A DNA stretch of 64,000 nt, taken from positions 13,047,494-13,111,493 of the forward strand of contig CM036755.1 in assembly GCA_020796225.1 (NCBI GenBank), written 5' to 3'. The notes beneath the pieces were generated by a model that was not told the origin of the DNA, ran no database searches, and saw only the letters and a list, made by a program, of their open reading frames with translations. Below, piece after piece: positions 59,450 to 64,000 of this stretch (positions are counted from its first letter, which is position 1; each line of letters begins with the position of its first letter). The position numbers were made by a program, and so were the translations under genes. Source of the DNA: Arion vulgaris (lineage: Eukaryota; Mollusca; Gastropoda; Stylommatophora; Arionidae).

Positions 59450-59945
59450 CATCGAAAAATGAACAGGAGGAATACCAGCCAGTCTATTCCTACTTTACGC
59501 GATTCGTCAGGAGCCGTCTTAATAAAAGATGCAGAAAATGGGCAGGGGTACCTTTGTCGTTTCTTGGAACAGACAGAAAAAGGTGATAAAGCTGACCGCT
59601 ATAATATCATGCGTGTTCTTCGTGATATTACTAGCTCTGGAGAACCTTACATTGACTTAATAACAAAGGAGGGTGTTGTTAATGCACTCAAGGCAAGCCA
59701 CAGCACCGCTCCAGTGCCTGATGGTGTCCAATATCATCACATCAAACAGCTTGACGAGACTGTTAGTAATGCAGTTGTGATGGATTTTAACAAAAGAGAA
59801 CCTTTGCCCTACGTTTAGGAACATGGACTTCGGATCCTGCATGTATATACCCAGGATTACCCCAGGGTTCTCCTCTATTACCCGTGTTGTTTAATATTTA
59901 CACAGCAAATGTAGTTAAAATTCAGCCAACCGGGTTGGGTTGGAC
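59450..59945 (+). pseudogene. LINE reverse transcriptase remnant, plus strand
   Basis: Plus-strand frame IPTLRDSSGAVLIKDAEN, then LITKEGVVNALKASHSTAPV and PDGVQYHHIKQL match the region just N-terminal to and at the start of LINE RT (L....SAPGPDG..Y..++.L). After a gap a second frame gives LPQGSPLLPVLFNIYTA, RT block 4/5. A central piece of the RT, with the first catalytic aspartate block, is missing. It lies head-to-head with the endonuclease at 58561-59417. Confidence 0.82.
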
Positions 59946-60092
59946 ATTCATATTTTTTTTTTGGTTATCTTAATATATAGGACTGGGTCATATAGACGAG
60001 AGATGGTCGAAAACATTCAGAAAACATTGCATACTATCTCGTTTTGGTGTAGAGAGTCTCGCTCTCAGGTCAATCCTAAAAAAGGGTGTTTG

Positions 60093-60298
60093 TTGTGGTG
60101 AGAGGCGACTGATGTAGGATCTAGGAAAGCTACCTTAGTAAATAAAAAGCAACGCAGAAATCGGATGTTCTGTCCTATTTGTAGGTGCATAACTGGCACA
60201 ATGTACAATCGCTCTTAGGCTTAGATCACATATAAATCACACAGAGTGGTTAACAAGTGGTAGATATGGAGCGTTTGAAGTAGAAGAAGAAGAAGAAG
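60093..60298 (+). mobile_element. SINE-A copy
   Basis: Plus-oriented: gagaggcgactgatgtagga, aagctaccttagtaaataaa, aatgtacaatcgctcttagg, cacacagagtggttaacaag, then a gtagaagaagaagaagaaga tail. Confidence 0.87.
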
Positions 60299-60299
60299 A

Positions 60300-60695
60300 T
60301 GTCACAAGCAATTTCTTTCAATAAAAGAATATCGTAGTTTTGCATTCAGTATACCCGGATTCTGTCAACCCCATGACCTCGTCTTTAACTGCATGTGAAA
60401 GTAAATATTGGCCAGTACAGAACATGGTAAGTTTTTATATTGTAGCTTCAGACTACTTGGATCTTTTCTGGATCACACTAGGTGGATCCCCCAGCCCCCC
60501 TTTCCTTCCGATCATTTACACATATGAATACTAAGTTCTTGGACCTGGTTTGAATACATCAAATATGTGGAAACACCGAGCCTCCTGTCACAAACTGTCT
60601 CTCTTTGTTGGGCTTATATTTGCCATTTACTCACTTGGTAAATGTTGGGAGTTCATGTGTCAGCACAAGGTAAAGAGAAGAACCGATACATTTCA
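60300..60695. other. Intergenic sequence, no feature recognised
   Basis: A 64-codon plus frame at 60340-60534 has no recognised domain. Confidence 0.35.
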
Positions 60696-60701
60696 TATTT
60701 G

Positions 60702-60864
60702 AAATCTTTGTGTTTAACATGTTTGAAATCTTTGTGTTTAACATGTTTGAAATCTTTGTGTTTAACATGTTTGAAATCTTTGTGTTTAACATGTTTGAAA
60801 TCTTTGTGTTTAACATGTTTGAAATCTTTGTGTTTAACATGTTTGAAATCTTTGTGTTTAACAT
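60702..60864. repeat. Minisatellite, 24-bp unit, 7 copies
   Basis: Perfect copies of atgtttgaaatctttgtgtt then taac. Eight codons, open on both strands. Confidence 0.97.
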
Positions 60865-60894
60865 GAATTGGTTTCATACTTGAGTGTACCTACA

Positions 60895-61037
60895 CCACAT
60901 CTATATCCAGTAGTGCATACATAGATATGAAACATTAAACTCACATCTATATCCAGTATTGCATACATAGATATGAAACATTGAACTCACATCTATATCC
61001 AGTATTGCATACATAGATATGAAACATTGAACTCAAG
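60895..61037. repeat. Tandem repeat, ~46-bp unit, 3 copies
   Basis: Unit acatctatatccagtattgc, atacatagatatgaaacatt, gaactc, near-identical copies. Confidence 0.95.
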
Positions 61038-61284
61038 GTTCTGTATTTCATTCCCACTAATTATTTTACCAATATTGAAAAATGTGCGCATGGAGAAAGT
61101 AGTTAGAGATCTGGCTAATAAATCAAAAAGTCTCTTGATTACTGCCTCGTGTAGTCGACACCCTGGTGATGTATGTTCACCTAGGGAATATGGATTATCT
61201 TCTAATCACATCCCTATGAAAACTATCTACTACTTCCTTTGTGCCTGATATCCTGGTACTGAAAATTCCATTAACATTGGGTTA

Positions 61285-61685
61285 TTGATGAAGGGTGGCG
61301 TCTTAGGGAATAATGACTCTCTCTATTAACCCCGACGTTCTGAGTTCGAATCACGCTGCGGACAGTTTAGTTGCAAGTTATTTTGCGTGGATATTTACAA
61401 AAGGACGATGGCACCACCCGTTCAGAAAGCAATGGCAAACTACTGAACGTAATAATGCCTAGAAAAATCACAAACAGCGTTAAAAGCTTGGGTTGATTCG
61501 CAAAGTCCTGTAAAGGATATGCAAGTAACTTAACTTTGAGTCGAAGCTCTAGTAGAACCCCCTACAAACCATCATATCGCACAATGAGTATGGTGAAGAT
61601 AATCAGAAACGCAGAGGGAGCTACAGACAGCCTATTCTACACTTATAACATATTTGAAAACCTACTGAAAAGCACCGATCATCAA
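61285..61685 (+). mobile_element. SINE-D, tRNA-like head
   Basis: Head tggcgtcttagggaataatg then ttctgagttcgaatcacgct contains box B-like agttcgaatcac; the body aggacgatggcaccacccgt, aagcaatggcaaactactga and atgcctagaaaaatcac looks like a conserved SINE core. No second copy in the window, so the boundaries are uncertain. Confidence 0.5.
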
Positions 61686-62002
61686 TAAATTGGCAATATA
61701 TAGAATGTTGTTGTTTGTCCATTTATTTGCGTATTTTCTTGTTTAGGCATTTTCGTATGCGTATTTCCCATGTGTAACTTCTTCTCTTTCTTCTCTTTCT
61801 TCTAATTATCATTGTACATTAGTCAGGTATTAAGGAAGGGGTGGGGTGATGTAATGATCGTATGTGAGTTTTGTCTAATGCGCTTTGCAAGTTGATATTA
61901 ATTTCTCTAAACTTGTTTTTCACTTCATCGTTACTTCATCTTTTACTTAGTAGTTCCTCTTGTTCTGTTTGTATATTATATTGTTTCAGTTTGGCTAAGA
62001 TG

Positions 62003-62095
62003 TAAGTGGCGTAGAGGTAGGTATTCTCATTTCGTTCCAAGAATACTCGGTTCCCTTCTTCATAAAGCCATTGAGATATTTTTAAGTTTTCCCCT
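62003..62095 (+). mobile_element. SINE-C, 5' head fragment
   Basis: tggcgtagaggtaggtattc (box A region) then cgttccaagaatactcggtt (box B region) and gccattgagatatttt correspond to 43079-43160 of the reference SINE-C. Confidence 0.7.
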
Positions 62096-62120
62096 AATTT
62101 CTCTCTCTTGAGATCCCGGC

Positions 62121-63465
62121 CTAAACTGATGAACCAACTTTTATCATGAATTTTACCGTGTTTTTAAGGACTCCGTTCCTCCGTACAGCTTCTCGCGAAG
62201 CTCTGTGTTTTGAGGCCAGGTTTATTTTCTTACGCCTGCTATCAGTTGACAATCTTGCAGAACATGCTCTGCCGTCATATCCGCCTTTTGCAGGGACACA
62301 GGCTAGTTGTGCCAATTTTAAATTTGTGAAACATATGGGCGCGGAGTTTGTTGTGGCTAGTACGGAGGCGAAGTTTGGCAACTTGTTCAATACGAGACAG
62401 ACCATAACATCCGTCGCTGTTGTTGCGCTGAGGATGGTCTTTTGTCCATTTGTCTCTATAGTGCCAGCCGATGGTTGTTCTGGCTTCCTCATAACTGACC
62501 TCGAGATCAGTCTGGGGTAGTCGCCCGCCTTCTTTAGCTAGTTTGTCGGCTTTTTCGTTTCCGTTTAAATTACAGTGTGATGGTATCCACTGAATGACGG
62601 TGCGTTTGAGAGAGCGTGCTAGTTCATCGAGGGTCGCTTTGAGCTCATTCAGCTCTGTTTTGCCTACGCCTTTGAGTGCCGTGATGACCGATAGAGAATC
62701 GGTGAATATCACGACTTTGTTGCGAGAGGTGCCTCTTCTCTCTAGGATCATTTCGGCCGCTGTTCTTATTGCCTCTGCCTCTGCCCTGTAGTTATTTGAG
62801 TATTTGCCTGTGGCAATCGCTTTTGTGACCGTCACTTTCTTTGAGAGTTTAAGCAATATTCCTCCTCCGCCGTCGCTGATTGCGTTCCTAGCCGATCCGT
62901 CAGTATAGACGTGTAACCACTTATTTTCAGGGTACTATGTTTCTATGTATTTTATGTGGCCGCTCTTCTTTCGAAGTTTTCTTGCTGGCTTTTTTAGTAT
63001 GCCTGGGATTGTTTCCCTTAGTTCCGGCATTTTGGTTTTCTACGGCGGGCACTTATCAGTTGCCGGGATTGATTTGGCTTTGCAGTTTGCTAGGACCGGA
63101 TGATCAGCGATTAGTGCTTTCGCGATTCTGGTGAAGCTGGTCCTCTGTATTCTGCCTTTTCCGAATCCGTTCATTCTTTCGTACATAGGGTGAGAATCGA
63201 GCCGTGTATGTTTTTCCGCCAACACCAAGACTTTTCTGTCCCTTCGATCTGCCATTGGTTGGATGCATGTGGTTGTTTCCATCGCCTTGATAGGCGTAGA
63301 CTTCATGGCTCCTGTGATAATGCGCATAGCACGGTTCTGGCTATTGCTCACTTTGGCGAATTGTTTGTTGGAAGCACTGCTCCACGCTGCAGTGCCGTAC
63401 TCCAGGACCGATAGCACTCTTCCAGAGTAGATTGTTTTGAGGACTCTGGTGTTTGCTTCCCACGT
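62121..63465 (-). pseudogene. LINE with RT thumb and complete RNase H domain
   Basis: On minus, starting near 63465: NTRVLKTIYSGRVLSVLEYG, AAWSSASNKQFAKVSNSQNR and AMRIITGAMKSTPIKAMET, the RT thumb/connection of I/Jockey-type LINEs. After a break, VYTDGSARNAISDGGGGILL, NYRAEAEAI, KVVIFTDSLSVITALKG and NLNGNEKADKLAKEG give all four acidic residues of an RNase HI fold (D in TDGS, E in EAEAI, D in TDSLS, D in KADK). The tail RTSHNKLRAHMFHKFKIGTT then CPCK continues the family. The RT upstream is replaced by the 20-bp array at 63465-63732, and the 3' end dissolves near 62121. Confidence 0.88.
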
Positions 63466-63732
63466 ATTTGAACTCAGTTGTTTGTATTTGAACACAGTTG
63501 TTTGTATTTGAACACAGTTGTTTGTATTTGAACACAGTTGTTTGTATTTGAACACAGTTGTTTGTATTTGAACACAGTTGTTTGTATTTGAACACAGTTG
63601 TTTGTGTTTGAACACAGTTGTTTGTGTTTGAACTCAGTTGTTTGTATTTGAACTCAGTTGTTTGTATTTGAACTCAGTTGTTTGTATTTGAACTCAGTTG
63701 TATGTATTTGAACTCAGTTGTGTGTATGTTGT
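63465..63732. repeat. Minisatellite, 20-bp unit, ~13 copies, at the break of a LINE RT
   Basis: Unit tttgaacacagttgtttgta, with tttgaactcag in the flanking copies and cacag in the middle ones. The LINE reading frame runs into it on minus (FKYKQLCSNTNNCVQIQTTV); the unit changes frame each copy and repeats as a 20-residue cycle. Confidence 0.95.
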
Positions 63733-63780
63733 CTGTACTCTTTTGTTTTATTGAAAGTAATTTTGCCAAGTTATTTAATT

Positions 63781-64000
63781 AGTAATTCATCATCATCATC
63801 AAGTTGCTTATCCCTTCCGGAACTTGGGTCCCATGACAGTAGTTCTGAAAAACTCAATGTTCTGTGCAAGTTGGTGGGCATCAGCAGCAGTCATTCTCAG
63901 ATCGTCAATGACATCTTGCACCCATCGTCTTCTAGGTCTTCCTCTCATTCTTCTTCCAGGCACCATTCCCTCCAAAGATTATCTTCTCTAGGCACTCAAG
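63781..64000 (-). mobile_element. LINE 3' end with (GAT)n tail, second copy of the 16135 family
   Basis: Reverse complement ends ccggaagggataagcaactt followed by GAT triplets, the same terminus as at 16135-16396, and upstream matches its DVIDDLRMTAADA and LAQN-FF segments. Runs off the window end. Confidence 0.85.

Noticed and set aside
61340..61365. tRNA gene from the gttcgaatc motif
   Set aside because: Box B-like only; no acceptor-stem match upstream. Treated as a SINE head.

Overview
The window looks like intron-rich DNA from an AT-rich invertebrate genome. Genes are split by consensus GT/AG introns, there are tRNA-derived SINEs, several LINE clades, a Penelope-like element, hAT and piggyBac remnants, and a very large amount of minisatellite. 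The mix of ABCC and nicotinic-type receptor exons with RNase H-bearing and RTE-like LINEs would fit a lophotrochozoan such as a mollusc, but nothing here fixes the species. There are no bacterial operons, CRISPR arrays or rRNA genes.

Host genes. (1) The 3' half of an ABCC/MRP1-like ABC transporter runs on + from 624 to 17515 in eight exons: the end of the second membrane domain and the whole second nucleotide-binding domain. Six exons are clean. Two (4877-4997 and 17408-17515) read as the family only if single-base deletions are allowed for. (2) The last exon of a nicotinic-type Cys-loop receptor lies on - at 25513-24949, tail-to-tail with the ABCC gene, with an in-frame TAA before TM4. (3) A likely first exon with a signal peptide lies on + at 55066-55138.

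Mobile elements fill most of the rest. They include many LINE 3' ends on both strands (RTE-like and RNase H-type), an RT-bearing LINE at 56539-57857, an apparently 5'-inverted LINE at 58561-59945, an RNase H LINE at 62121-63465, a Penelope-like element with inverted terminal repeats at 48438-49936 and a short palindromic derivative at 42259-42738, a piggyBac-like element nested in a LINE at 23784-24815, a hAT transposase remnant and a hAT-type MITE. Four SINE families are named here for convenience: SINE-A ((GAA)n tail), SINE-B ((GAA)n tail), SINE-C (tRNA-derived, ATCA-rich tail) and SINE-D (box B-like head).

Tandem repeats total roughly 29 kb of the 64 kb by the coordinates given here. The largest is a 13.6-kb array of a ~29-bp unit at 28039-41669. 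The main observation is that many arrays are not random: they grew out of recognisable pre-existing sequence. At least four arrays, including the giant one, are expansions of different internal segments of SINE-C; others grew from LINE 3' ends; and three sit on splice signals of the host genes (a 3' splice site, a 5' splice site, and a branch-point/polypyrimidine tract).
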